From Streptomyces milbemycinicus (lineage in GTDB: Bacteria > Actinomycetota > Actinomycetes > Streptomycetales > Streptomycetaceae): 33,382 nt of DNA. Location of the stretch: positions 1 through 33,382 of the forward strand of contig NZ_MUNE01000324.1 in the NCBI RefSeq assembly GCF_002154605.1, in the 5' to 3' direction. The notes under the pieces are model-generated. The model saw only the letters and a list, made by a program, of their open reading frames with translations. It was not told the origin of the DNA and did not search any database. Shown here piece after piece: positions 16,590-24,674 of the stretch (positions are counted from its first letter, which is position 1; every line of letters starts with the position of its first letter). The position numbers and the translations under genes are program-made.

Positions 16590-17043
16590 GAGCTGGGCGT
16601 TTCCTGTGGATGGAGAAGTCGTTGGGGTAGCGTGGTGTGGTACTCGTTGAGCAGGCCGCCGAGTAGCTGTCGCCGTCGAACTACGGCAGCAGGCAGGGGG
16701 ATGACGCTCGGGTGGTCGTCCGGGGCTCGTAGATCGAGGCTGCGGTGGGCCCGTCCGGTGTTGTAGTGCTCGGCGTACGTGGTGAGGACAGCACGGAGGT
16801 GTCGTTCGCCGGTGATGAGGAGTCGGTCGGTGCATTCGGCGCGGGCCGTGCGTATCCATCGTTCGGCGAACGCGTTCGACCGCGGGCTCTGCGGCGGAGT
16901 CGGGATGACGGCTATGCCGTTGCCGGCGAAGACGGCGTCGAATGCGGCGGTGAACTTGCTGTCCCGGTCGCGGATGAGGAACCGGAAGCACCCAGCTCTG
17001 TCTCCGAGGTCCATGAGCAGATTGCGGGCGAGCTGGGTGACCC
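16580..17043 (-). pseudogene. Integrase-core transposase, C-terminal part, cut by IS copy 2
   Basis: From the IS boundary the frame runs VTQLARNLLMDLGDRAG, then FRFLIRDRDSKFTAAFDAVF (second catalytic Asp), SNAFAERWIRTARAE (catalytic Glu), EHYNTGRAHRSLDLRAP and LLGGLLNEY. About 153 residues remain. The N-terminal half is missing on the other side of the IS, so this gene was not simply split by insertion: the other half is absent from the right flank at 18302. Confidence 0.85.
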
Positions 17044-18301
17044 TGCGCTTGCCGAAAATATCATCCGCCCTGGTGGGAGGCGGTGTGCGCGGTGTACGGG
17101 AGGTCGACCGGCGTAGTCGCCCGAGCGGGCGCTCTCGCGAGGCTGGCGCTTACCGAGGCAAGATGATCGACCGTGTTGCTGCGACTGGCCTACCTGGGCG
17201 TGGCGAATGCGTTCGCCATGCTGCGCCTGCTACCGATGGGCGATCGAGGCAAGACTGTCGAGATACCAGCCTTGCGCCACCAGATCATGGTACTGGAGCG
17301 CCAACTCGGCAGGGAGCGGGTGCGGTTCGCCCCGAGCGACCGGGCATTTCTGGCGGCGCTGCTGCACCAGCTCCCCAGGGACGTGCTCCGCGGGGTGCGG
17401 CTGCTGGTGCGTCCGGATACGGTGCTGCGCTGGCACCGTGACCTTCTTGCACGCCGCCATGCTGTCGCCTCCCGGCCCAGGCGCTCGGGACGGCCTCGGA
17501 CCGTGCACTCGGTGCGGGCCCTGGTGTTGCGCCTGGCGCAGGAGAACCCTGGCTGGGGGTACCGGCGCCTGCACGGTGAACTGCTCGTCCTGGGCGTGAA
17601 GGTGGCCGCTTCCACCGTCTGGGAGATCTTGCAGGAGGCCGGCATCGATCCGGCACCCGAGCGGTCCTCCAGCACGTGGGCGGACTTTCTGCGCTCCCCA
17701 GGCCGAGGCCCTGCTGGCCTGTGACTTCTTCGAAACGGTCACGCTGTCCGGGGCTCGGATGTACGTGCTGGCCGTCATCGAGCATGCCAGTCGACGGATC
17801 CGGGTCCTGGGTGCCACCGCGCACCCGACCTCAGCGTGGGTGGCACAGGCCGCGAAGAATCTCGTCATGGATCTTGAGGACGTAGGCTGCCGGGCGCGTT
17901 ACATGATCAGGGGCCGGGACGGGAAGTTCCCCGACCTGTTCGATGCCATCCTGGTGGATACGGGGGTCGAGGTCGTCCTCAGCGGCGTTCAGATGCCGAG
18001 AATGAACTCGATCATGGAACGGTGGGTGCAGACCTGCAGACGGGAACTCCTGGACCGTACTCTGATCTGGAATCACCGGCACCTGCTCCACGCCCTGCGC
18101 GAGTTCGAGCAGTTCTACAACGGACACCGACCACACCAGGGCATCGCCAACGCCCGCCCACTGCACCCATTACCTGCGCCGATCGACAATCCGGACACAT
18201 TAGCCCGCCTCGACATACGACGACGTGATCGCCTCGGCGGCCTCCTCCACGAATACCAGCATGCCGCATGACCTGCACGGATGAAGTTATCGGCAAGCGC
18301 A
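17044..18301 (+). mobile_element. 1.25-kb insertion sequence, copy 2
   Basis: The ends are TGCGCTTGCCGAAAATATCA… at 17044 and, in reverse, TGCGCTTGCCGATAACTTCA… ending at 18301, both followed by TCCG. It has the same element architecture as 4768-6021 and 7441-8692. The left flank is an interrupted transposase gene and the right flank is unrelated debris, so no target duplication is visible. Confidence 0.85.
17173..18271 (+). pseudogene. Integrase-core transposase of IS copy 2, frameshifted
   Basis: Begins GTG at 17173 (VLLRLAYLGVANAFAMLRLL) and follows the intact copy for about 175 residues. At 17696-17699 a run of four C replaces three, shifting the frame nine codons before the first catalytic motif LACDFFETVT. 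The rest (RGRDGKF in place of RDRDGKF, SIMERW, final LHEYQHAA) is intact in the next frame to TGA 18269-18271. In addition, the aspartate-bearing RDRD motif reads RGRD, a second defect. It is non-functional even if the extra base were an error in reading. Confidence 0.85.
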
Positions 18302-18343
18302 GCGCTGTCAAGCTCCTTACGAGGCCACACACGGCAGCCGCCA

Positions 18344-18534
18344 AGCGTCAACGCGGTGCTCCCGTAAGCGCATCCGTCGCAGCTTCCTGGTCCACGACAG
18401 GGACAGCAAGTACACCAAGTCGTTCGACGCAGTCTTGGCTGGCACAAGCACCCCGCCACACCTACACCGCACGCGCATCTTCGGCAGCCTCATCAATGAG
18501 CACAGTTACGCGGCCTGACCAGCAGCGATGGTTT
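18344..18534 (+). pseudogene. Internally deleted transposase and IS-end remnant
   Basis: RSFLVHDRDSKYTKSFDAVL (second catalytic Asp region) is followed after a deletion by GSLINEHSYAA and TGA, the typical C-terminus (compare LGGVINEYRYAS at 10944). About 18512-18534 carries TGACCAGCAGCGATGG, the same terminal sequence as the right side of the 10918-12098 element. It is a collapsed relative of that IS. Confidence 0.65.
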
Positions 18535-18547
18535 TCTGAACGGCCAG

Positions 18548-18657
18548 GACTCTGTCGCCCGAATCGTGGTGAGACCTGATTCGATCAGCCTCACCTGCGC
18601 GTTCGTCGTGAGCGGCCCACCGGTTTCACCAGGCCGACCGAATCGGGCGACAGAGTC
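18548..18657. repeat. 110-bp segment bounded by 19-bp inverted repeats
   Basis: GACTCTGTCGCCCGAATCG (18548-18566) and CGAATCGGGCGACAGAGTC (18639-18657) are inverted repeats with a single pair of mismatched positions. The bases between encode nothing recognisable. The right end coincides with the point where short-chain dehydrogenase homology begins, so this is either a MITE-like element or the two ends of an IS that lost its middle. Confidence 0.55.
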
Positions 18658-18901
18658 GCACAGGGTCGCACGGGACCTGGGGCCCCGGGACATCACAGCC
18701 AACGTCGTGGAAGCCGGACTGATGGAGGGAGGCATGGAAGGGCCGGGCCCCGAGACCCTCAAGGCCCTGGTCAGCTCGCTGTCCCTGCAACGCATGGGGC
18801 ACCCCGACGAAATCGCCGCGGCGATCGCCTTCCTGTCGAGCCCCGCCGCGTCGTACGTCACGGGCGCGGTGCTGGACGCCCACGGTGGCTACAACGCCTG
18901 A
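18658..18901 (+). pseudogene. Short-chain dehydrogenase/reductase, C-terminal fragment
   Basis: About 80 residues: RVARDLGPRDITANVVEAG, then SLQRMGHPDEIAAAIAFLSS and the terminal SYVTGAVLDAHGGYNA, the standard end of classical SDR enzymes. The Rossmann glycine motif and catalytic YxxxK are missing. The fragment begins at the end of the inverted-repeat element. Its own strong terminator follows at 18917. Confidence 0.85.
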
Positions 18902-18916
18902 ACCCGAACCCCTGCC

Positions 18917-18952
18917 GCGCGCCCCGAAGGACATCGCGCCTTCGGGGCGCGC
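18917..18952 (+). terminator. Hairpin terminator after the SDR fragment
   Basis: GCGCGCCCCGAAGG (18917-18930) pairs perfectly with CCTTCGGGGCGCGC (18939-18952) around an 8-base loop, 15 bases after the stop. Confidence 0.8.
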
Positions 18953-18961
18953 ACCGCCGAC

Positions 18962-19226
18962 GACCCGCGACAAGGCGTACGACTCGAAGGCTGTGCGCGG
19001 TGAGCTGCGACGCCGCTGCATCCAGGCGGTGATCTCCCGCAAGGGCTCCCCGAACATCAAGGGCCTGGGCAAGCTCCGCTACGTCGTCGAGCAGACCTTC
19101 GCCCTGCTCCACCAGTTCAAACGCCTCGCGGTCCGCTGGGAACGACGTATCGAACTCCACGACGCCTTCGTCTCGTTGGCTTGCAGCCTCATCTGCTGGA
19201 CACGCCTCAAGAAGACCGGATCGTGA
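18962..19226 (+). pseudogene. IS5-type transposase, C-terminal fragment
   Basis: DKAYDSKAVRGELRRR, VISRKGSPNIKGLGKLRYVV and EQTFALLHQFKRLAVRWERR are the conserved end of IS5-family DDE transposases; it closes at TGA 19224-19226. The N-terminal two thirds are missing at the SDR terminator. The bases just after the stop (ATCGCGTTACGAGCTCTAA) look like the element's terminal sequence. Confidence 0.85.
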
Positions 19227-19429
19227 TCGCGTTACGAGCTCTAAGGAGAGCGGCCCCTGACGAACGATCTTCTCCGCGGACTGCCGCCCACGACCAGGGT
19301 GAGTCCCCCGAGTACGGGTCACACCAGCCCTTCGACCTGCGCCTTCAAGTTGGCGGAGGCTCAGTCGTGCCGACCCGGCCGCCTGGATGTCGTTTGCGGT
19401 CTGCTACGAGGAGTCGCCGGGTGACGGCT

Positions 19430-20074
19430 TCAGTAGCCGACGGTGAAGCGGCGGTTGAGGTGCCGGGGGTTCTCGATCTCGTCCACAACAGCGACGGCGT
19501 AGTCCTCATAGGAAATGCGGGCTTGGCCGTCCTCGCCGGTGACCGGGTGGTCCAGGCCCGTACGGTAGCGGCCGGTGCGCTCACCGGGCGCAAAGTGCAC
19601 GGGCGGCGGGGAGAGGTAGGTCCAAGTGACGTCGTCACCAAGGCCGAGGTAGGCGTCGAGGGCCTGGATCTGGCCGATGGCGTAGGGCTTGAATTCCTCC
19701 GGGAAGCCAGGCGCGTCGAAGAAGCGCACACCATCGGCGTTGAGAAGGCTGGCCCCGCCGCCCATGTGCAGGATGCGAGGCCCGGCCGGGGCGAGGGCCC
19801 GCCCGGCTGAGGCGACGGACGCCACGGCATCGGTGTACAAGTGGGCGTCGGGCCCGCCGACGGTCAGCACCAGCGCGTCGGCGCCCTTGGCCAGGTCGGT
19901 AACCGTTCCGGGATCGGTGACATCGCCGGACACCAACCGCACCCCGGCGGGCACGGAAGCGATCCGGGAGAGGTCCCGGGCCACCGCGGTCACCTCATGA
20001 CCGCGTGCGGCAGCCTCCGCGACGACACGGGAGCCGGCCTTTCCGGCGGCTCCGAACACCACGATCCTGCTCAT
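19430..20074 (-). CDS. NAD(P)-binding protein (NmrA/atypical SDR)
   Basis: 214 residues, complete. The nucleotide-binding glycine motif is VFGAAGKAGSR (Gly8, Gly11, Gly14). AARGHEVTAVARD and VSGDVTDPGTV follow, then GGPRIL-type strand sequence and YLSPPPVHFAPGERTGRYR, as in the NAD(P)H-binding (PF13460) group of oxidoreductases or redox sensors. No classical YxxxK is obvious. A purine-rich AAGGACG directly precedes the ATG. It is the second gene of an operon with the MBL-fold hydrolase (55-base gap) and is divergent from an AraC-type regulator. Confidence 0.88.
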   Translation of the reverse strand: MSRIVVFGAAGKAGSRVVAEAAARGHEVTAVARDLSRIASVPAGVRLVSGDVTDPGTVTDLAKGADALVLTVGGPDAHLYTDAVASVASAGRALAPAGPRILHMGGGASLLNADGVRFFDAPGFPEEFKPYAIGQIQALDAYLGLGDDVTWTYLSPPPVHFAPGERTGRYRTGLDHPVTGEDGQARISYEDYAVAVVDEIENPRHLNRRFTVGY

Positions 20075-20129
20075 CGTCCTTGTTCTCTTTCCTTGTCCGG
20101 TACGGCGATTCAGGGTCCTGTATGGCAGT

Positions 20130-20912
20130 TCAGGCGCCCTGCGCGCCGAAGAGGTACTGGTTGCCGATGTCGATCAGGAACGGGCCGCCGTAGGACGGGT
20201 AGCGCTCCAGGATCGCCTTCTTGTACGCCTCACCGTCGTCGCCGAGCAGTTCGCGCGCGGCGGCGAGGTAGCCGCGCAACTCGGTGTAGACGGCCGGTGT
20301 GGCGGGCAGGCCGTGCCCGGCCAGGATCGTGTCGTACGAGGTGTCGGCGGCCAGGGCGTCGAGGGCCCTCTGCCAGCCGTCGATGTCGTTGTTGCCCAGG
20401 AACAGGTGAGTGGCGTGGTAGACAAGGTCCTGGGCGACCAGGACGCCCTGCTCGGGCAGCCTGATGACGAGTTCGTCGGCCGCCTCGCCGCCTGTCAGGG
20501 CCTCGAAGACGAACGGCACGCCGTCGATGACCTCGGTACCGGGGCTGATCTCGACGGTCGGCGTGACGTCGGTGACCGGGACGAGTGTGCCGGTCGGGTC
20601 CTGGGCGTCGCCCTGGGCGACGATCTGGTCGCGCACGGCGGGCAGCGCGTGCACGGGCGCCCCGAAGCGGGCCGCACCGTGGAAGTGGTCTGGGTGGGCG
20701 TGCGTGACGATCAACCGGTCGATCGGCTTACCCAGCCCCTTGGCGTAAGCGACGACCTCGTCGGCGTACCCCAGCGCGTACTGCGCGTCGACGGCCACGA
20801 TCCGGGCCGGGGTCTCGATCAGCTGGGTGGTGACATTCAGACTGTCGTCCGGTGCCATGTAGCTGTGGACGCGGACGGCGCCCTTCTCGATGACCGTGAC
20901 AGTACCGTTCAT
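20130..20912 (-). CDS. MBL-fold metallo-hydrolase
   Basis: 260 residues from ATG 20912, preceded by AGGAAG; a 23-residue upstream extension without a ribosome site is discarded. The zinc motif THAHPDHFHG gives His71, His73, Asp75 and His76. Later ligands are in VLVAQDLVY (Asp) and LAGHGLP (His). This is the metallo-beta-lactamase fold; the subgroup with an N-terminal VRVHSYMAPDDSLNVTTQLI resembles environmental MBL hydrolases of unknown substrate. It is cytoplasmic, with no signal peptide. It is transcribed first in a two-gene operon and lies opposite an AraC-type regulator that probably controls it. Confidence 0.88.
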   Translation of the reverse strand: MNGTVTVIEKGAVRVHSYMAPDDSLNVTTQLIETPARIVAVDAQYALGYADEVVAYAKGLGKPIDRLIVTHAHPDHFHGAARFGAPVHALPAVRDQIVAQGDAQDPTGTLVPVTDVTPTVEISPGTEVIDGVPFVFEALTGGEAADELVIRLPEQGVLVAQDLVYHATHLFLGNNDIDGWQRALDALAADTSYDTILAGHGLPATPAVYTELRGYLAAARELLGDDGEAYKKAILERYPSYGGPFLIDIGNQYLFGAQGA

Positions 20913-21042
20913 GCTGCGCTTCTTCCTGGTCGGGCGGTATCCGATCAACCGTCGTTGCTTACACTGTCGCCCGTGCACCACGACTGCGCGAGATAAGCTG
21001 GAGACCCTTGATGGTCAAAGACGGACATGAGCGAGGTCCTCC
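20913..21042. promoter_or_regulatory. Divergent promoter region between MBL operon and AraC-type gene
   Basis: A 130-base intergenic region that must contain both promoters. It holds the least GC-rich bases of this module (TTGCTTACACTG near 20954, GATAAGCTGG near 20991). No exact -10/-35 pair or symmetrical operator could be assigned by eye. Confidence 0.45.
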
Positions 21043-21939
21043 ATGTCGGCCTCCGAAGCCGCCGCCACCACCCATGACGGATCGATCCCCGGGTTCGGCT
21101 TCAACCCGCCCACCGCGCCGGTCGCCGGGTTCGAGCTGACCGAGCTGGCCAGCCTGCACGAGCGGATGGCCGACGGCAGCCTCCAGCGCGTCCATCGGGT
21201 CGACTTCCACACGGTCACCCTGATCACCGAGGGCAGCGGGGAACACGCCGTCGACTTCGTCACCTACCACTGCCGCCCCGGCACACTGCTGTGGATCCGC
21301 CCCGGCCAGGTCCAGCGCTTCGGCCGCCCCGGCACCATGACCGGCACCCACCTGCTGTTCACCCCCACCTTCCCTCCCCACCTGGCCGGCACCGACCGCG
21401 TCGTGCGCGAGTGGTACGGCCCCGTCTGCCGGCAACTGGGCACCGGCCACGAGTACGCCGCCCTGTCCGCCCTGCTGAGCAGGGTGCGCGCCGAGTTCAC
21501 CCGCCCGGACGGCACCGTGTCGCAGGAGATCCTCCAGCTTCTGCTCGCCACAGTGCTGCTGCACATCGACCGGCTGCCGCAGCCGGGGACGAACGGCGAC
21601 CCGCACGCCGGCGGCGAGGTCTACGCCCGCTTCCGCGCCCAGCTGGAATGCTCCTATGCCACCACCCGCCGCGCCGAGGACTACGCCCACCGTCTGGGCT
21701 ACACGGTCAAGACCCTCACCCGCGCCTGCCTGGCTGCCACCGGACAGCCCGTCAAGCAGGTCATCGACGCCCGGGTCGCCCTTGAGGCCCAGCGGCTGCT
21801 CGCCCACACCGACGAGCCGGTCGCGATCATCGCCCGCCGCCTGGGCTTCTCCGAACCCACCAACTTCGGCAAGTTCTTCACCCGCCACACCGGGACGACG
21901 CCGGGTGCCTTCCGCCGCACCCACCACGCCGCGCAGTGA
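21043..21939 (+). CDS. AraC family transcriptional regulator
   Basis: 298 residues. The N-terminal cupin-like sensor domain (about 30-170) contains VDFHTVTLITEGSGEHAVDF and the arm with PGTLLWIRPGQVQRF. The C-terminal double helix-turn-helix (about 190-295) has RRAEDYAHRLGYTVKTLTRA and the hallmark second motif AIIARRLGFSEPTNFGKFF. GAGGT lies eight bases before the ATG. It is transcribed away from the MBL/NAD(P) operon, the usual arrangement for a local activator. The effector is unknown. Confidence 0.92.
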   Translation: MSASEAAATTHDGSIPGFGFNPPTAPVAGFELTELASLHERMADGSLQRVHRVDFHTVTLITEGSGEHAVDFVTYHCRPGTLLWIRPGQVQRFGRPGTMTGTHLLFTPTFPPHLAGTDRVVREWYGPVCRQLGTGHEYAALSALLSRVRAEFTRPDGTVSQEILQLLLATVLLHIDRLPQPGTNGDPHAGGEVYARFRAQLECSYATTRRAEDYAHRLGYTVKTLTRACLAATGQPVKQVIDARVALEAQRLLAHTDEPVAIIARRLGFSEPTNFGKFFTRHTGTTPGAFRRTHHAAQ

Positions 21940-22078
21940 GCCGCCGTACCCAGGAGTCGGCTCAAGCCCGCTCATGGCCATGCCGGCGAGCAGCGCGGTG
22001 GCGCGCGGACCGCGATGGCGCTCCTGCTCCCGGCCCCTGCTACGACATGGGCACCCATGCCGTGGAGCTGCTGTCTGA

Positions 22079-22113
22079 CCGGCCGGGCAACGCGCTCTGC
22101 GCTGCCCGGCCGG
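22079..22113. terminator. Hairpin between AraC-type gene and converging MFS remnant
   Basis: CCGGCCGGGCA (22079-22089) pairs perfectly with TGCCCGGCCGG (22103-22113), loop 13 bases. It lies about 140 bases after the regulator and a similar distance beyond the end of the converging transporter fragment, so it may serve both. The remaining 300 bases of this gap (21940-22254) show no gene. Confidence 0.65.
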
Positions 22114-22254
22114 GCGCCGGGCGTGGACAGACGATGGCCGCGTGGCCGGCGCACACGCCCAGGACGGCCAGGGCGGGCAGGAAGAAGGGCCGCCGTCTCC
22201 CCGCGGACGGCGCCCCTTCGGTTCAGGAAGTCGTTGTGGCGGCGGCGGTGGTGG

Positions 22255-22488
22255 TCACATGTGCGCGACCGGTGCGGCGTCCGCGTCCCACGCGGGGACA
22301 CCACGGCGGAACAGAGCGAGGGCGATCACCGCGCCGACGGCGAAGAGGCCCGCCGACCACCAGAAGGCGGTGGTGTAGCTCTCGATCGTCGCCTGGGCCT
22401 GCACCAGCTCGCTGGTCACGTCCTTGCCGGCCAGGTAGTCGGTGGCCGCGCTCGCCGCGAGGGTGTTCAGCAGTGCGGAGAAGGCGTC
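22255..22488 (-). pseudogene. MFS transporter (EmrB/QacA type), last 77 residues
   Basis: On the minus strand, from the IS-end remnant to TGA 22255-22257, the frame reads LLNTLAASAATDYLAGKDV, then ESYTTAFWWSAGLFAVGAVI and ALALFRRGVPAWDADAAP. The segment from TAFWWSAG is the last transmembrane helix of DHA2-type drug exporters, and the preceding loop matches as well. There is no start codon, because the first 400 residues were removed when an IS end landed at about 22489. This piece would be missed by start-to-stop ORF finding. Confidence 0.7.
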
Positions 22489-22588
22489 GAGTCACCTGGT
22501 ACAGAAGCGACACGATCATCCACACATGGTTCAGCTCTCTGCATGCCGTTGGTGGCGTTCGACCAGCAGCGATGAATAACCGAGCTCC
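22489..22588 (-). mobile_element. End fragment of an IS related to 10918-12098
   Basis: The minus strand encodes MIVSLLYQVTRRL, the N-terminus of the 10944-12029 transposase (MVVSLLYRMTRRL). It is followed outward by GACCAGCAGCGATGAATAAC and CGAGCTCC, nearly identical to that element's right terminus. About 100 bases remain; the rest of the element is gone. Confidence 0.75.
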
Positions 22589-22592
22589 ACAG

Positions 22593-22700
22593 GCCCGTGC
22601 CTCCTTGGGCGCCCTCCACCACGAGCTTCAGCGCTTCGCTGTCGTGAGTGTTGGCCGCGGAGACCGCAGCCAGGTCGCACCGTGAAAGTATCCTGTCCAC
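22593..22700 (-). pseudogene. IS5-type transposase fragment
   Basis: The minus strand reads CDLAAVSAANTHDSEALKLV, the conserved segment after the first catalytic aspartate in IS5-family transposases. It stops at the IS end at 22588. About 30 residues remain. Confidence 0.5.
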
Positions 22701-23031
22701 CGGAGCCGAGTTCGCCCCGGAAGGCCATAAACGTTCCCAGTGCTGCTGATTGTACCGATCCGGCCCAACAGGTATCGAGGGAACTTACCAGTGCGCGTTC
22801 AGGAAGGCGGCGTGCAGCCTCTTGATCACGCGGCGGGAAGTGCGCCATAGTGAGGGCTGCACAGACTACTGTTCGGACTTCCAGGGCGGCACTGTCCGCT
22901 CGTTGCCATAACGTCGACAGCATCGTTAACAGCGATTAATTCAGAGGGCACCGAAAAAGGGGGGGCGGAAAAGCGGCGATGAAAGTATCCAGTCGCCGCC
23001 GAACAGCGGAGCCTTTTGGTCCATCAATGCA
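22701..23031. other. Gap without a recognised gene
   Basis: Nothing is recognised on either strand. It contains an AT-richer part at 22921-22945 (ATCGTTAACAGCGATTAATTC) and a G-run near 22964-22972, which may belong to the promoter region of the following transporter remnant. Confidence 0.4.
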
Positions 23032-23439
23032 GTGGCGCGACCCCGGTCGGTCGCACGGTCAATCCGCGCAACCTGCGCGGTCACGGGAGTCGGTGCCGTA
23101 GGGACGGGGGTCTTCCTTCCCGTTTCCGTTCTCTACCCGATGCGCGTACTCGGCCTGTCCGAGGCAGTGATCGGCACTGTTCTGGCCGTCGCCACCTGCC
23201 TGACAGTGGCGCTCCCCACGCTCGTGAACGCCTGGATCGGGCAGGCCGGATCCCATCGCCTCGTCGTCGGCTTATCCCTACAGATGGCCGCCATGGCCGC
23301 CTAGCTCCACGCCGACGGTCCGGTTCCTGTCTTTCTCGTCGTGCTCTGCACCGCCGCGGGGCAGCGCGTCTACTTCGCGTCAATGTACGGCATGCTCGCA
23401 AACCTGGCACCGAGCGGCCCGCAGGACAGGTACTTCGTC
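23032..23439 (+). pseudogene. MFS transporter, N-terminal part with premature stop
   Basis: From GTG 23032 the frame gives two to three membrane helices (TGVGAVGTGVFLPVSVLYPM, EAVIGTVLAVATCLTVALPT, a third around VGLSLQMAAMAA). TAG at 23302-23304 interrupts it, but the same frame continues with PVFLVVLCTAAGQRVYFASM and ends its likeness near 23439 (DRYFVV). The remaining two thirds of a normal ~400-residue exporter are absent. It lies just upstream of the radical SAM gene and may once have exported that pathway's product. It is not the same transporter as the fragment at 22255. Confidence 0.7.
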
Positions 23440-23608
23440 GTCGGCCATTCTCACGACGTTGAGCCGGAGTTGGCCCCGCCGTGTTCTGCGCCCCGCCGAC
23501 ACCACGCCCGATGCGGAAAGCACCCTCGTTCCGACTTGAAGACGCTCCCACGCCTTACGAAGCGCCGGACCGAAAGAAAAAGCACCGGCTCAAGAGAAAG
23601 GGAAACCG

Positions 23609-24658
23609 ATGACCGTCCCGCTCGACGATTTCCTCGGCGGACTCTACCGCACCTTCGGTCCACCCAAGGCCATGGGTGAATCGGCACCCGCCTCCGACCG
23701 TCCTCACTTCTTCCTGCACCGTAATTTCCTTGGTGAACAGGACCTCGCTATCCTGTTCAACACCAAGCGCTGCCGCTACCAGTGCAAATTCTGCGCTCTG
23801 CCGTTCAAATCGTCGCGTGAATGGATTCCCAAGGAAGGGGTTCTCGCCCAGTTTCGGTATGTCCTGGAGGAAGACAAGCATGCGCTCGGCGTCCTCGAGC
23901 GCGTCACCATCGCCAACGAGGGCTCCGTCTTCGACCAGACCACTTTCCCCGCCGACGCACTCATCCAGATCACCGCTGCCACCCGCAAGCTCCCCCGCGT
24001 GCGCAAGATCGTGCTGGAGTCCCGCCTGGAGTTCCTGCGCGCCGAACAGCTCAAGGAGATAGCACAGAACAGCGGCAAGCAACTCGACATCCTCACTGGC
24101 TTCGAAACCCTCGACGAGGACCTGCGCGAGCGGGTGCTCGGCAAACGCGAGCCCCTGGACGTCTTCCTGCGCGGCCTTGACGTGGTGGCCGAGGCCGACT
24201 GCGAGCTGACCGCGTACGTCCTGTTCAAGCCGGACCCGGTGATGACCGACGAGGAGGCGTGGGCCGAGGCCGAGTCCTCCATCGACTACCTGCACGAGCA
24301 CTGCGCCGCGCGTGGCATTCCGCTGACGATCCGCCTCAACCCGATGTACGTCGCCCACGACACCCAGTGGGCCCGCCGCGCGGAGAAGGTCGAGAATTAC
24401 CAGCCGCCGCAGCTGTCCGACATCATCACCCTCGCCGAGCGCAAGCGCGCCCAGGGCATCGCCGTCTACCTCGGCCTGACCTCGGAAGGCCTGTCCGATG
24501 AGGACAAGACCTACCGCGCCAGGGAGGATTTCACCCGCCAGCTCCTCAAGCAGGGCATCGTGATGAACGGCGACGGCTCCGTCAGCTCCCGTCATCACCT
24601 GCTGCCCCTCGTCGAGGCAGGCGATCCGACGCCCGAGCCCTTGCTGGAGAGCAAGTGA
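23609..24658 (+). CDS. Radical SAM protein, Elp3/archaeosine-synthase-beta (RaSEA)-like
   Basis: 349 residues, ATG 23609 behind AAAGGGA. The iron-sulfur motif is CRYQCKFC (Cys55, Cys59, Cys62; CX3CX2C), within TKRCRYQCKFCALPFKSS. Further family-like segments are KIVLESRLEFLRAEQLKEI, DILTGFETLDEDLRERVLGK and TAYVLFKPDPVMTDEEAW, which resemble the Elp3-related family containing the archaeosine enzyme RaSEA and YhcC-like proteins. The protein would cleave S-adenosylmethionine reductively and act on an unknown substrate. No tRNA-guanine transglycosylase or elongator partner is nearby, so an RNA-modification role is not supported locally; a part in a small-molecule pathway is possible. It is intact. 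An IS end lies 16 bases after the stop, and a broken exporter lies upstream. Confidence 0.82.
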   Translation: MTVPLDDFLGGLYRTFGPPKAMGESAPASDRPHFFLHRNFLGEQDLAILFNTKRCRYQCKFCALPFKSSREWIPKEGVLAQFRYVLEEDKHALGVLERVTIANEGSVFDQTTFPADALIQITAATRKLPRVRKIVLESRLEFLRAEQLKEIAQNSGKQLDILTGFETLDEDLRERVLGKREPLDVFLRGLDVVAEADCELTAYVLFKPDPVMTDEEAWAEAESSIDYLHEHCAARGIPLTIRLNPMYVAHDTQWARRAEKVENYQPPQLSDIITLAERKRAQGIAVYLGLTSEGLSDEDKTYRAREDFTRQLLKQGIVMNGDGSVSSRHHLLPLVEAGDPTPEPLLESK

Positions 24659-24674
24659 CCGCCCCCGCCCAGGT

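Noticed and set aside
20959..21981. 340-residue minus-strand frame opposite the AraC-type regulator
   Set aside because: Gly/Ala/Val-rich shadow; the AraC helix-turn-helix motifs are unmistakable on the plus strand.
22015..22685. Several plus-strand frames between the AraC-type gene and the IS remnant
   Set aside because: Arg/Pro/Ala-rich shadows; the real signal in this interval is the minus-strand MFS tail.
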